The notes under the pieces: generated by a model
Seen by the model: the letters and a program-made list of their open reading frames with translations, nothing else
The model's database searches: none
Told to the model about the DNA's origin: nothing
Part shown: in pieces, positions 34,992 to 43,962 of the stretch
How positions within the stretch are numbered: the stretch's first letter is position 1
Layout: each line of letters begins with the position of its first letter
From: BOG-908 sp963692875
GTDB taxonomy: Bacteria; Pseudomonadota; Alphaproteobacteria; Acetobacterales; Acetobacteraceae
Direction: 5' to 3'
Assembly: GCA_965198755.1 (NCBI GenBank)
Contig: OZ240673.1
Coordinates: forward strand, 1,798,001 to 1,862,000
DNA length: 64,000 nucleotides
Translations under genes and position numbers: made by a program

Positions 34992-36758
34992 TTGAGTGCC
35001 GCGGCCAAGCCGCCCGCGCGCCCCGCCTCGCTGCGCTTACTGCTGCCGTTCCTGGGCCCTTACCGCTGGCCGCTGGCCGGCGCCACCCTGGCGCTGCTGT
35101 TCACCACCGGGCTGACGCTGGGCATCGGCCAGGGCCTGCGCCGGCTGATCGACAGCGGGTTCGGCAGCCACGGCGCTGGCGGCCACAGCACCGCTGGCCT
35201 GAACATCGCCGCACTCGGCTTGTTCGGCGTGGTGGCGGCCCTCGCCGTGGCCACCTACGCGCGGTTCTCGCTCATCGCCTGGCTCGGCGAGCGCGTGGGG
35301 GCGGACCTTCGCCGCGCGCTGTACAACCACGTCATCACCCTCTCGCCAGGGTTCTTCGAGACCGCGCGCACCGGCGACATCCTCTCGCGCATGACGGCGG
35401 ATACCGGGCTGCTGCAGGCACTGGTGGGCTCGTCGATCTCGATGTGGCTGCGCAGCATGCTGACCGTGGTGGGCGCGCTGGGCCTGCTGGTCGCCACCAG
35501 CCCGAAGCTCGCCGGCATCGTGGTGCTGGTGGTCCCGCTCGTGGTGGTGCCGCTGATCGCCTTTGGCCGGCGCGAAAAACGCTTCTCCCGCGCCGCCCAG
35601 GACCGCATCGGCGATTTGGGCGCCTACGCGGAGGAGACGCTAGCCGCACTGTCCACCGTGCAGGCTTTCACCCACGAGCCGATCGACCGTGCGATGTTCG
35701 CTGTGCGGGTGGAGGACTCGGTTGCCGCCGCGGTGCGCCGGATCCGCACCCGCGCGCTGCTGATCCTCGTGGTGATCCTGCTCGGCTTCGGCGCCATCAC
35801 CTTCAGCCTTTGGGTGGGCGGCCGCGACGTGATCGCCGGCCGGATGTCGGGCGGGGATCTCGCCGCCTTCGTGTTCTACGCGGTGATCCTGGCCGGCGCC
35901 GGCGGCACGCTGTCCGAGCTGTGGGGCGAGATGCAGCGCGCTGCCGGTGCGGCCGACCGGTTGACCGAGCTGCTGGCCGAACGCTCCGCCATCGACGCGC
36001 CCGCTCACCCGCAGCGTTTTCCGGACGTCTCGCTGGGCACGCTGGCGCTGGAGGGCGTGACGTTCCGCTATCCCTCGCGGCCGGAAGCCGCGGCGCTGGA
36101 CGCGCTCAGCTTCAGCGTGCGGCCCGGCGAGACGGTGGCGCTGGTGGGCCCGTCCGGCGCCGGCAAGACCACCGTGTTCCAGCTGCTGCTCCGCTTCTAC
36201 GACGCGCAATCCGGCACGGTGCGCGTGGACGGCGTGGACGTCCGCCGCGCCGACCCGGCAGCCCTGCGCGCGCGCATTGCCGTGGTGCCCCAGGACCCGG
36301 TGATCTTCAGCGCAAATGCCTGGGAGAACATCCGCTACGGACGGCCTGACGCGTCGGACGCCGAAGTGCGCGCGGCCGCACAGGCGGCGTCGGCGGAGTT
36401 CCTTTTCGAGCTGCCGTCAGGCCTGGACACGTTCCTGGGCGAGAAAGGCGTGCGCCTGTCCGGCGGCCAGCGCCAGCGCGTGGCGATCGCGCGCGCCATG
36501 CTGCGTCGTGCGCCGATCCTGCTGCTGGACGAAGCAACCAGCGCGCTGGACGCGGAAAGCGAAGCCGCGGTTCAGCACGCGCTGGCCGTGCTGGCGCATG
36601 GTTGCACCACGCTGGTGGTGGCGCATCGGCTGGCGACCATCCGACGTGCGGATAGGATAGTGGTGATTGAACGTGGCCGAGTGGTGGCGGAAGGCTCGCA
36701 CGACGCGCTGGTGCGGGAGACGGGCTTGTACGCGCGGTTGGCGGAGTTGCAGTTCTGA
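34992..36758 (+). CDS. ABC exporter, fused permease and ATPase (MsbA/ABCB-like)
   Basis: A 588-residue half-transporter. The N-terminal 310 residues have about six membrane helices (WPLAGATLALLFTTGLTLGI, ALGLFGVVAALAVATYARFS, TVVGALGLLVATSPKLAG and others). The ATPase has Walker A GPSGAGKTT, signature LSGGQRQRVAIARA, Walker B ILLLDEATSALD and the H-loop VVAHRL. Such proteins form dimers that export lipids or hydrophobic compounds. No ATG fits the start; TTG 34992 (MSAAAKPPARPASL) was chosen because the upstream frame lies in the repeat. Confidence 0.9.
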   Translation: MSAAAKPPARPASLRLLLPFLGPYRWPLAGATLALLFTTGLTLGIGQGLRRLIDSGFGSHGAGGHSTAGLNIAALGLFGVVAALAVATYARFSLIAWLGERVGADLRRALYNHVITLSPGFFETARTGDILSRMTADTGLLQALVGSSISMWLRSMLTVVGALGLLVATSPKLAGIVVLVVPLVVVPLIAFGRREKRFSRAAQDRIGDLGAYAEETLAALSTVQAFTHEPIDRAMFAVRVEDSVAAAVRRIRTRALLILVVILLGFGAITFSLWVGGRDVIAGRMSGGDLAAFVFYAVILAGAGGTLSELWGEMQRAAGAADRLTELLAERSAIDAPAHPQRFPDVSLGTLALEGVTFRYPSRPEAAALDALSFSVRPGETVALVGPSGAGKTTVFQLLLRFYDAQSGTVRVDGVDVRRADPAALRARIAVVPQDPVIFSANAWENIRYGRPDASDAEVRAAAQAASAEFLFELPSGLDTFLGEKGVRLSGGQRQRVAIARAMLRRAPILLLDEATSALDAESEAAVQHALAVLAHGCTTLVVAHRLATIRRADRIVVIERGRVVAEGSHDALVRETGLYARLAELQF

Positions 36759-36774
36759 GCTGGTAGAGAGCAAG

Positions 36775-36906
36775 GCAAGCGGTTCTTTTTTGAAAAAAAG
36801 AACCAAAAACTTTTGTTCCCTTGAGTACACGCTGAGGGACACTCCGCGACAGCAGGACCAAAAGTTTTTTGCTGCTTTTTTTTAAAAAAGCAGGCCTTGC
36901 TTTCTT
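36775..36906. repeat. Paired-hairpin repeat, copy 24
   Basis: Left stem GTTC/GAAC, right stem CTGC/GCAG. First of two copies in the convergent gap 36759-37077. Confidence 0.9.
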
Positions 36907-36964
36907 TTCGAGCGTTGCGTGTCAGAACCTAGAATGGCTGGTAGTGCTTTAAGGAATGCCTAAG

Positions 36965-37079
36965 AACCTCCGATTTCACTGCCGCAGACGATCGAAACAA
37001 CACGCCTCACCACCGCACACCCAACGGGAACAAAAGTTTTTTGGTTCTTTTTTTCAAAAAAGAACCGCTTGCCTTGCCT
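36965..37079. repeat. Paired-hairpin repeat, copy 25, right half with spacer
   Basis: Only the spacer (ACACGCCTCACCACCGCACA, as in copy 4) and the right arm (GTTC/GAAC) remain. It ends on the stop codon of the TonB-dependent receptor gene. Confidence 0.8.
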
Positions 37080-39558
37080 AAAACTTCAACGCCGCGTTCA
37101 TCCCGATCGTCAGCGGCCGCAGCGTGAAACCTTGCAAGTTGCGTGTCGGAACGCCGAGGTAATCGAACTCGTAGATCGGCGAGGCCGAGCCCTGAATGTC
37201 CGGCCGCTGAATGATTTTGTTGTTGTTGGTGAGATTCCTGCCGAACACCGTCACTTCCCAGCGGCCAAAATCCAGTCCAGCCGAAGCGTCGAGCGTGATG
37301 TAGGACGGGCGTTTGTAATCGGGGTTGGTGTCGATCACCACGCCGTGGCTCTCGCCCACCCAGTTGGGGGCGATCGTCACGTAGCCGCTGATGGTGTCGG
37401 AAAGCCTGAACGCCTGCTTGATGTCGGCGCTAAGGTTGAAGTCGGGCACGCCCGGCACCTTTTCGCCGGCAAAGGTGCCGGCCAGCGCGTTGCCGCCGAT
37501 CGCCACACCTTTGTCCAAGGTCGCGTTCAGCACGCTGCCGGAGAGGCCCATCGTCAGGTTGTCGGTGACGACGCCGCGGAACTCGAACTCCGTGCCGTAG
37601 CTCTTGGCGTTGCCGGCGTTGGTCTGGAACTCGTCGCCGGAGGTGACCAGCGGGACTTCCGTCTGAATGTCGTCCCAGATGATGTAGAACACGTCGGCGC
37701 TGAACGTGAGCCGGCCGCCGAACAGCCGGCCTTTGTCGCCGATTTCGAAGTTCCACAATTTGTCCGGACCGAAGCTGCTGGGCACGGCCGAGTGCAGGCC
37801 CAGTTGTACTAGATCGTAGCTCGGGGTTCCCGAATCGGCCGCCTCGGCAGCGAGGTAGGCGATGCGGCGGTTCTCGCTGCCCAGACGGAAACCTTTCGAC
37901 GCGTTCGCGTAGATCGTGTTGTTGGGAGTGACATCCCAACCGAACGCGAATTTCGGCAAGAACGTGTAGAAGTGGCTGACGGCGGTCACCAGGCCCGGGT
38001 TGCCGTAGTCGTAGAAGTAGTTCTCATAGGTGCTCTCGCCGTCGCGCGCGTATTGGTAACGTGCGCCGGCGGTCAGGCGCACGTTCGGCAACGGGTAGTA
38101 GGTGCCTTCGCCGAACACCGCGTACTGCGCGGTGTCGTAGGAGGTGATGCCCTGGAACACCTCGTTGTTGACGATGGCGCCGGGAAACGTGCCGTACAGC
38201 ACGTTGGGGTCCGACGTGCTGACGCCGTATTGGCTGAACAGCTTGGAGGCACCGTTGACGAACTCGGTGTCGGTCGAGGTGGTGTGTTCGTCGGAGTAGT
38301 ACAGCCCGGCAATCCAGGTGAACGGCAATGCGCTCTCGCCGGGCACGTAAGGCTTGGAAACCAGGCGCACCTCTTCCGACCACTGCCGGACCGTGTTGCT
38401 GTAATCGGTCTCGCTCGGACGGTTGTTGAGCGCGTTGAACAACCCGTCCGGCGCGCCGAACACCGGGTTGTTGTTGGCGTCCGTGCAGGTGACGTCAGGG
38501 TCCATCGGGTTGCAGAGATAGACGGACAGGTTGTCGTAGATGGAGCTGTCGAGCGTGCGGGTGAACTGGCGTTCGTAGTTGCCGGTCACCGCAATCAGGT
38601 TGGCGAAGCCGAGATCCGCGTTGGCGGTGAACGCCGGCACGATCAACGTGTCGCGGCCTGGTTCGGCGACTTGCTTGGGCGTCTGGTCGTGCGGCAGGTC
38701 GAGGTACTGCGCGTCGGAGTCGCGCTGGTCGAAACGCTGAAAGAACGCGCTGGGCGTGATGGTCAACCAGTCGTTCGGCGTCCAGGTCAGCGTGCCACGC
38801 ACCACGTTGAACTCGGTGGAGTTGATGCCGTTTTTGATGGAGGCACCCGTCGCCGGGTTGATGTTGTTGATGTAACCGCTATCCGAACCGGTCTCGCCGG
38901 CCAGGCGCAGCGTCAGATCCTTGCCGAGCGGGATGTTGACCACGCCCTGCTCGTCCCAGTTCACACCGCCATGGTAGGTGCCGGACAGTTCGGAGAACAC
39001 GTTGCCGTCCAGCTTGCCGGGCTCGGGCGGGTTGCTGACGTAGCGCAACGTGCCGCCGAGCGCGCTGGCGCCATACAGCGTGCTCTGCGGGCCGCGCAGC
39101 ACTTCGAGTCGCTGGATGTCGAGGAAGCGCGGTTCGACCGCACCTTCCGTCGGCAGATTGCGCGTGGTCAGCGAGACGTCGTCCAGGTACAGCGCCACGG
39201 TGGCGGTGCCGGCAGAGCTGGAGATGCCGCGTATTTCCAGGTTGGACAGCCCCTCGCCGGCCTGGCTGGAGAACGACAGGTTCGGCACCGAGCGGGTGAG
39301 GTCGGCGAAGTTCTGTATGTGGGCGGCGCGTATCTGCGCGCCGCTCAGCACGGTGACGCTCAGCGGCACCTTGCGCACGTTTTCGCGGCGTTTCTGCGCG
39401 GTGACGGTGATTTCCTCGACGCGGGACGGCAGCGCCGGCGCTGTGGGCTGGGTCTCCGGGTTGATCGGTGCCGGCGGAGTGGGCGGCTGTGCTGCGGCGG
39501 GAGACGCCAGTGCGAGGCAGATGGACGCCACCGCGATGCCACTACGGAAACCTGCCAC
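37078..39558 (-). CDS. TonB-dependent outer membrane receptor
   Basis: An 826-residue outer membrane beta-barrel for TonB-driven import. Residues 1-23 are a signal peptide (ASICLALASPAAAQ), followed by a Pro-rich linker, the TonB box region VEEITVTAQKR, a plug domain (LSVTVLSGAQIRAAHIQNFA, IEVLRGPQ-like RLEVLRGPQSTLYGASA) and a barrel ending in a terminal Phe (NAALKF). The ligand (siderophore, cobalamin, glycan or other) is not evident; no cognate periplasmic genes are adjacent. Confidence 0.93.
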   Translation of the reverse strand: MAGFRSGIAVASICLALASPAAAQPPTPPAPINPETQPTAPALPSRVEEITVTAQKRRENVRKVPLSVTVLSGAQIRAAHIQNFADLTRSVPNLSFSSQAGEGLSNLEIRGISSSAGTATVALYLDDVSLTTRNLPTEGAVEPRFLDIQRLEVLRGPQSTLYGASALGGTLRYVSNPPEPGKLDGNVFSELSGTYHGGVNWDEQGVVNIPLGKDLTLRLAGETGSDSGYINNINPATGASIKNGINSTEFNVVRGTLTWTPNDWLTITPSAFFQRFDQRDSDAQYLDLPHDQTPKQVAEPGRDTLIVPAFTANADLGFANLIAVTGNYERQFTRTLDSSIYDNLSVYLCNPMDPDVTCTDANNNPVFGAPDGLFNALNNRPSETDYSNTVRQWSEEVRLVSKPYVPGESALPFTWIAGLYYSDEHTTSTDTEFVNGASKLFSQYGVSTSDPNVLYGTFPGAIVNNEVFQGITSYDTAQYAVFGEGTYYPLPNVRLTAGARYQYARDGESTYENYFYDYGNPGLVTAVSHFYTFLPKFAFGWDVTPNNTIYANASKGFRLGSENRRIAYLAAEAADSGTPSYDLVQLGLHSAVPSSFGPDKLWNFEIGDKGRLFGGRLTFSADVFYIIWDDIQTEVPLVTSGDEFQTNAGNAKSYGTEFEFRGVVTDNLTMGLSGSVLNATLDKGVAIGGNALAGTFAGEKVPGVPDFNLSADIKQAFRLSDTISGYVTIAPNWVGESHGVVIDTNPDYKRPSYITLDASAGLDFGRWEVTVFGRNLTNNNKIIQRPDIQGSASPIYEFDYLGVPTRNLQGFTLRPLTIGMNAALKF

Positions 39559-39633
39559 AGAACTGACCCCCCGATCCGCCTGGCAACCGACCTTACAGGT
39601 TGCTGGGACGAATTGAAGCAGGTTTTATGCCAA

Positions 39634-39768
39634 GGAAGAAAGCAGTTCTTTTCTGAAGAAAAAGACCAAAAGACTTCTGTTTCCGCTGTCGCGCGCTCAC
39701 CCGCGAGCGCGCGACAGCGGAGTCAAAAGTCTTTTGCTTCTTTTCTTCAGAAAAGAAGGCCTTTGCTT
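39634..39768. repeat. Paired-hairpin repeat, copy 26
   Basis: Left arm GTTC-type with a damaged inner stem, right stem CTTC/GAAG; spacer a strong CGCTGTCGCG/CGCGACAGCG palindrome. Confidence 0.85.
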
Positions 39769-39771
39769 ACC

Positions 39772-41655
39772 TTACTGGCAGCTCAAACACTCCTCATAGT
39801 TGGCAGCCGGTGCCGCAGCAATCGGCAGAGGCATCGGATCGTTGGCCGCCAGGTCGATCAACGAGGATTTCGGCATGTCGCTCACCGTGTCCGCCCGCTG
39901 GATCGACAGCGACCGGCAGTAATACAACGACTTCATCCCGCGCTTCCAAGCCAGCAGGTGTATCTCGTGCAGATCTCGCTTGTGGATGTTGGCGGGCAGG
40001 AACACGTTCACCGACTGGCTCTGGCACACGTAGGGCGTGCGGTCGGCGGCGTGTTCGATGATCCAGCGCTGGTCCAGCTCGAAAGCGGTCTTGTAAACCG
40101 CGCGCTCCTGCTCGGTGAGGAAGTCCAGATGTTGCACGCTGCCGGCGCGTAGCGTGATGGACGACCACACCTCTTCGTTGTCCATGCCGCGCGCTGCCAG
40201 CAGTTTCTGCAAATGCCGGTTGCGTACGGTGAAGCTGCCGGACAGCGTCTTCTGCAGGAACACGTTGGCCGCGATCGGCTCGATGCCCGGGCTGGCGTTG
40301 CCGGCGATGACCGAGATGCTGGCGGTGGGTGCGATGGCGATCTTGTGAGAGAAGCGCTCCATCACGCCGAAATCGGCGGCGTCCGGGCAGGCACCGCGCT
40401 CCTCGGCCAAAAGTCGCGAGGCGGCGTCTGCCTGTTCGCGGAGCTGCTTGTGCATCCGCTTGTTCCACACCTTGGCGATGACGCTCTCAAACGGCACGTT
40501 CTGCGACTGCAGGAACGAGTGGAAACCCATCACGCCCAACCCCACCGAACGCTCGCGCGCGGCGGCATACTTGGCGCGATCCATCTCGTGCGGCGCGCGG
40601 TCGATGAAGTCCTGCAGCACGTTGTCGAGGAACCGCATGGTGTCCTCGATGAACAGCGGGTGGTCCTTCCAGTCGAACCAAGTCTCGAGGTTCACCGAGG
40701 ACAGGCAGCACACCGCGGTGCGCTGCCTGCCGTACTGGTCGAGTCCCGTCGGCAAGGTGATCTCGCTGCACAAATTCGAGGTCTTCACCTCCAGCCCGGC
40801 CAACTTGTGGTGGTCGGGTCGCGCGTTGTTCACGTGGTCGGAGAACACCAGGTATGGCTCGCCGGTCTCCACGCGCGCGATCAGGATGCGTATCCACAGC
40901 GAACGCGCGGAGATCTGCCGTACGATGCTCTGGTCTTTCGGCGACCGCAGCGACCACATCTCGTCGGCTTCCACCGCGCGCATGAAGTCGTCCGGCAGCA
41001 ATATGCCGTGGTGCAGGTTTGGCGCCTTGCGGTTTGGGTCGCCGCCGGTGGGACGGCGGATCTCGATGAACTCCTCGATCTCCGGATGGCTGACCGGCAG
41101 GTAGACCGCGGCCGAACCGCGGCGCAGCGAGCCCTGGCTGATGGCGAGCGTCAGGCTGTCCATCACCCGGATGAACGGGATGACGCCGCTGGTCTTGCCG
41201 TTCATCCCGACCTTTTCGCCGATCGAGCGCAGATTGCCCCAGTAGCTGCCGATGCCGCCGCCCTTGCTCGCCAGCCAGACGTTCTCGTTCCACAGGCCGA
41301 CGATGCCGTCGAGGCTGTCGGACGCCTCGTTGAGGAAGCAGGAGATCGGCAGGCCGCGCTCGGTGCCGCCGTTGGACAGCACCGGAGTGGCCGGCATCAG
41401 CCACAGCCGGCTGATGTAGTCGTATAGGCGCTGCGCGTGCGCCGCGTCGTCACCGTAAAAGCTGGCAACCCGGGCAAACAGATCCTGGTAGGACTCGCCG
41501 GGCAGCAGGTAGCGGTCGTCCAGCGTAGAACGGCCGAAATCGGTGAGCAGCGCGTCGCGCGAGCGGTCGACGCGGACCTGGTGTCGGCCCCTCATCTGCA
41601 CGGCGTCGTCCAGCAAGGCAATTTCTCCGAGGTCACGATTCGTCATGCCGTCCAT
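39772..41655 (-). CDS. nrdA: Ribonucleoside-diphosphate reductase, large (alpha) subunit
   Basis: Class I ribonucleotide reductase subunit that makes dNTP precursors. Key residues are visible: the redox pair Cys in LPISCFLNEASD and AVCCLSSVNLE, the radical site NLCSE (Asn, Cys, Glu), the Tyr-Tyr relay in SLYYCRSLS, and the C-terminal CLSCQ dithiol (C623, C626). The 627 residues lack an N-terminal ATP-cone, so overall activity control by dATP is probably absent. Start at ATG 41655 or 41646. nrdB is not adjacent: the neighbour downstream is a TonB-dependent receptor. Confidence 0.95.
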   Translation of the reverse strand: MDGMTNRDLGEIALLDDAVQMRGRHQVRVDRSRDALLTDFGRSTLDDRYLLPGESYQDLFARVASFYGDDAAHAQRLYDYISRLWLMPATPVLSNGGTERGLPISCFLNEASDSLDGIVGLWNENVWLASKGGGIGSYWGNLRSIGEKVGMNGKTSGVIPFIRVMDSLTLAISQGSLRRGSAAVYLPVSHPEIEEFIEIRRPTGGDPNRKAPNLHHGILLPDDFMRAVEADEMWSLRSPKDQSIVRQISARSLWIRILIARVETGEPYLVFSDHVNNARPDHHKLAGLEVKTSNLCSEITLPTGLDQYGRQRTAVCCLSSVNLETWFDWKDHPLFIEDTMRFLDNVLQDFIDRAPHEMDRAKYAAARERSVGLGVMGFHSFLQSQNVPFESVIAKVWNKRMHKQLREQADAASRLLAEERGACPDAADFGVMERFSHKIAIAPTASISVIAGNASPGIEPIAANVFLQKTLSGSFTVRNRHLQKLLAARGMDNEEVWSSITLRAGSVQHLDFLTEQERAVYKTAFELDQRWIIEHAADRTPYVCQSQSVNVFLPANIHKRDLHEIHLLAWKRGMKSLYYCRSLSIQRADTVSDMPKSSLIDLAANDPMPLPIAAAPAANYEECLSCQ

Positions 41656-41689
41656 CCTGCTCTGCCTCCACTACGCGTCAAGCTTGATA

Positions 41690-41731
41690 CCACCATATGT
41701 GGAAAGCGCACCACGCAATAACACAAGATGA
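41690..41731 (-). promoter_or_regulatory. Candidate NrdR-box pair upstream of nrdA
   Basis: Two same-strand sites, CCACCATATGT (41690-41700) and ACACAAGATGA (41721-41731), each match 9 of 11 positions of the NrdR consensus ACACWATATNT as I remember it, 31 bases apart start to start, about three helical turns, the usual spacing. They lie 35-76 bases upstream of the nrdA start. NrdR represses ribonucleotide reductase genes. Confidence 0.5.
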
Positions 41732-41794
41732 TGGTGATAGAGTCATAACCGGCTTTAGCCGGACGAGTCGCATCCCGTGTGCCCATAGGCCAAA

Positions 41795-41939
41795 AGCAAG
41801 GCCTTCTTTGCGAGAAAAAGAAGCAGAAAGCTTTTATCGCGGCTGTCGCGGACGGCTGAAACGACGCGTTTCGACCCGGCACAACCTACGGAGACAAAAG
41901 TTTTTTGGTTCTTTTTTTCAAAAAAGAACTGCTTGCTTC
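41795..41939. repeat. Paired-hairpin repeat, copy 27
   Basis: Left stem CTTC/GAAG, right stem GTTC/GAAC; between divergent nrdA and the acyltransferase remnant. With the NrdR-like sites it fills most of the gap 41656-42082. Confidence 0.88.
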
Positions 41940-42082
41940 CTGTCGTTGTCCGCAGCGAAGCCAGCATTAGAAAACGTATAACACCCCGGCCAACCTGCGA
42001 TCAAACCTCATGACGGTGGCCGTCCCAGCCCTGCCGGAAATGACGAGTCGCTCGAGGCGCCGCGTCGCAGCGGCGTCCGGCG

Positions 42083-42516
42083 TTGCCGCCGTGGACCCGG
42101 CCGGCTCTCGCCGCAACCGCCGACCATTCCGTCAACTCCGCGCTGTACCGATGGAGCCTCGACCAGTTCGGTTTCGTGGTGACGGAAGCCCTCGTCTACG
42201 GCGTCGGCGGAACGCTCGCTCTGGCCGCCGTGGCATTCAACCCCGCCGGCCGTCGGGTGCTGAGCGGCCGGCTCTGCCGGCTGCTCGGCCGGCTGTCGTT
42301 CCCCATCTACCTGCTGCACTTGCCGGTGCTCTTGTCGGTCGGCTGTTATGTTTTCTGCAGGCGGGTGAGGGAAACTTGGGCATTCTTGCAGCTGTCGCGG
42401 TGACGTTGTCTGTCACGTTGCTGGTGGCATGGCCGCTGGCTTACTTCGATACCTGGTGGACACGTGCTGTGGATGGGGTGGTGCGGAGGCAAGCAAAGCA
42501 AGCGGTTCTTTTTTGA
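42083..42516 (+). pseudogene. Remnant of an acyltransferase-3 family membrane protein
   Basis: The first frame (42083-42403) encodes GFVVTEALVYGVGG and LLGRLSFPIYLLHLPVLL, the end of an OafA/YrhL-like acyltransferase with its conserved SFPIYLLHLP helix. Near 42360 the coding sense moves to another frame, which continues AAVAVTLSVTLLVAWPLAYF, the expected last helix, and stops in the following repeat arm (...AVLF). The N-terminal two thirds, with the catalytic His, are missing. So this is a 5'-truncated, frameshifted remnant of O-acyltransferase type. Confidence 0.7.
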
Positions 42517-42575
42517 AAAAAAGAACCAAAAAACTTTGCTCCTGGGGCCCGTCTGCGGAACGTCCGCGGCAGCGC
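42489..42575. repeat. Solo left arm of the paired-hairpin repeat, copy 28
   Basis: GTTC/GAAC stem, AAAAAACTTTG and part of the spacer; no right arm before the methyltransferase stop. Confidence 0.8.
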
Positions 42576-42580
42576 TGGGC

Positions 42581-43594
42581 TTACCAGGGCGCGCCGGTGT
42601 TGAACACCATCCCGATCCCCATCCAGCCGGAAACGTGCGACACCTCGATGATCGTCCGCGTTGTCCTGTACTGTAGCTTCAGCTCCGCCCACGTTCGCCT
42701 GATGCCGCCGTTCTCGCTGTCGTACTCCGCACCGTTAATGTCGTGAAACGCAACGACGCTGGACGAACGCCCGACGTGAAGCCAGTCCCGCCTTGAATCG
42801 TCGTAGGTGTGACTGCCGTCGATGAACGCCAGGTCGAAGGACTGACCTGCAAAGTGGCCGCTGGTGGCAGGCGCCGCCTTCACGATCGGCAGGATGGCGG
42901 CGAAGTAGTCGAAGTCGACGAGATGGTCGACCACGTCGACGGCGGTGTAGACCAGGTCAGGGTTCAGCCGCGACAAATAAGCGGCAGCGAAATACGCCGT
43001 CGCACCGCGATAGACGCCGATCTCGATGGCGCTCGCCGGCCTTCCGGCCGCGGCGAGCAGCAGGTAGTCGGCAAACTCGGTGGGCACCTGCAGCATGCCG
43101 TAATCAACGGGGTTCATCGCCTCGGTGAAGGCAGCCAACCCGCGCCAATCCTTGTAGGCCAGGCCGGACTGCAGCACGCAGCTCAGCAGAAAGCTCCGGT
43201 CGCGCAGCTCCGCTTCGCTGGCATCCAGAATGCGATGTATCGCACTGCGCGCGCGCTGGACGGCAACCTGCATGGCAGCGTCGTAGCCTTGGGCAAGCGT
43301 CTCCTCGAAGCTGGGCAAGGCCGGCACCGCAGGCGGTAGCACCTCCTGCTCCGGCAGTCCTACCTCCCGCTCCAACTCGGCCACGTCCGCGTCGGGCCCC
43401 ATCGCGTCGGACTCAGGCAGGTTTGCATCCGGCTCGGGAACCAATGGTTCCTCGACCACGGGCGGCTGCTTTCCGTCCGTTACCGTGTTGCTCTGGTAGG
43501 CGGTGGCCGCGTCGTCGCTCACCACCTGTCCTACTTGGCCACCCTGGCGTGCTCGCCGCATCCACCATTTGGGCGCACGTTCAGCGTCGGGCAT
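42581..43594 (-). CDS. Class I SAM-dependent methyltransferase (Methyltransf_24-like)
   Basis: 337 residues from ATG 43594 (MPDAERAPKW); a further in-frame ATG at 43705 exists. After a basic N-terminus comes a long acidic Pro/Glu/Asp linker (VEEPLVPEPDANLPES and on), then a Rossmann fold with the SAM-binding motif ASAIEIGVYRGATAYFAA, acidic strand end YTAVDVVDHL, and DLAFIDGSHTYDDSRRD followed by FHDINGAEYD. Similar proteins lie in glycan or antibiotic hydroxylase/methylase groups. Substrate unknown. Confidence 0.75.
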   Translation of the reverse strand: MPDAERAPKWWMRRARQGGQVGQVVSDDAATAYQSNTVTDGKQPPVVEEPLVPEPDANLPESDAMGPDADVAELEREVGLPEQEVLPPAVPALPSFEETLAQGYDAAMQVAVQRARSAIHRILDASEAELRDRSFLLSCVLQSGLAYKDWRGLAAFTEAMNPVDYGMLQVPTEFADYLLLAAAGRPASAIEIGVYRGATAYFAAAYLSRLNPDLVYTAVDVVDHLVDFDYFAAILPIVKAAPATSGHFAGQSFDLAFIDGSHTYDDSRRDWLHVGRSSSVVAFHDINGAEYDSENGGIRRTWAELKLQYRTTRTIIEVSHVSGWMGIGMVFNTGAPW

Positions 43595-43780
43595 TGCGTG
43601 TCGTCTCAAATCCGCGTTCTGGCAGCAAGCCGCGGTCCCTTTCGCCAAGTAGCCGGGGCAAACACACGCTGGCAGGTATACCGCCACAGCTTCAGTATCA
43701 TGCAATCACACCGCGTTTTTCCCGTGGATGAGTTGCTCGCTGAAAAACGCGCTGCCCACTGAAGAGCGCAGCTTTACACG

Positions 43781-43915
43781 AGAAAGAAAGGCCTGCTTTT
43801 CTGAAAAAAAGCAGCAAAAAACTTTTGGTCCTGCTGTCGCGAAGGTTCTGCAGCGCGCGCCCAGGGGAACAAAAGTTTTTTGGTTCTTTTTTTCAAAAAA
43901 GAACCGCTTGCTTTT
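43781..43915. repeat. Paired-hairpin repeat, copy 29
   Basis: Left stem CTGC/GCAG, right stem GTTC/GAAC. In the divergent gap 43595-43962; no other feature seen there. Confidence 0.9.
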
Positions 43916-43962
43916 GGCTTGCAAACCTTGACTCCCACCCGCCCCTGACCGACCACCTCCCC

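Noticed and set aside
37972..40152. 726-residue plus-strand frame opposite the TonB receptor and nrdA
   Set aside because: Shadow of two genes on the other strand; it crosses a repeat.
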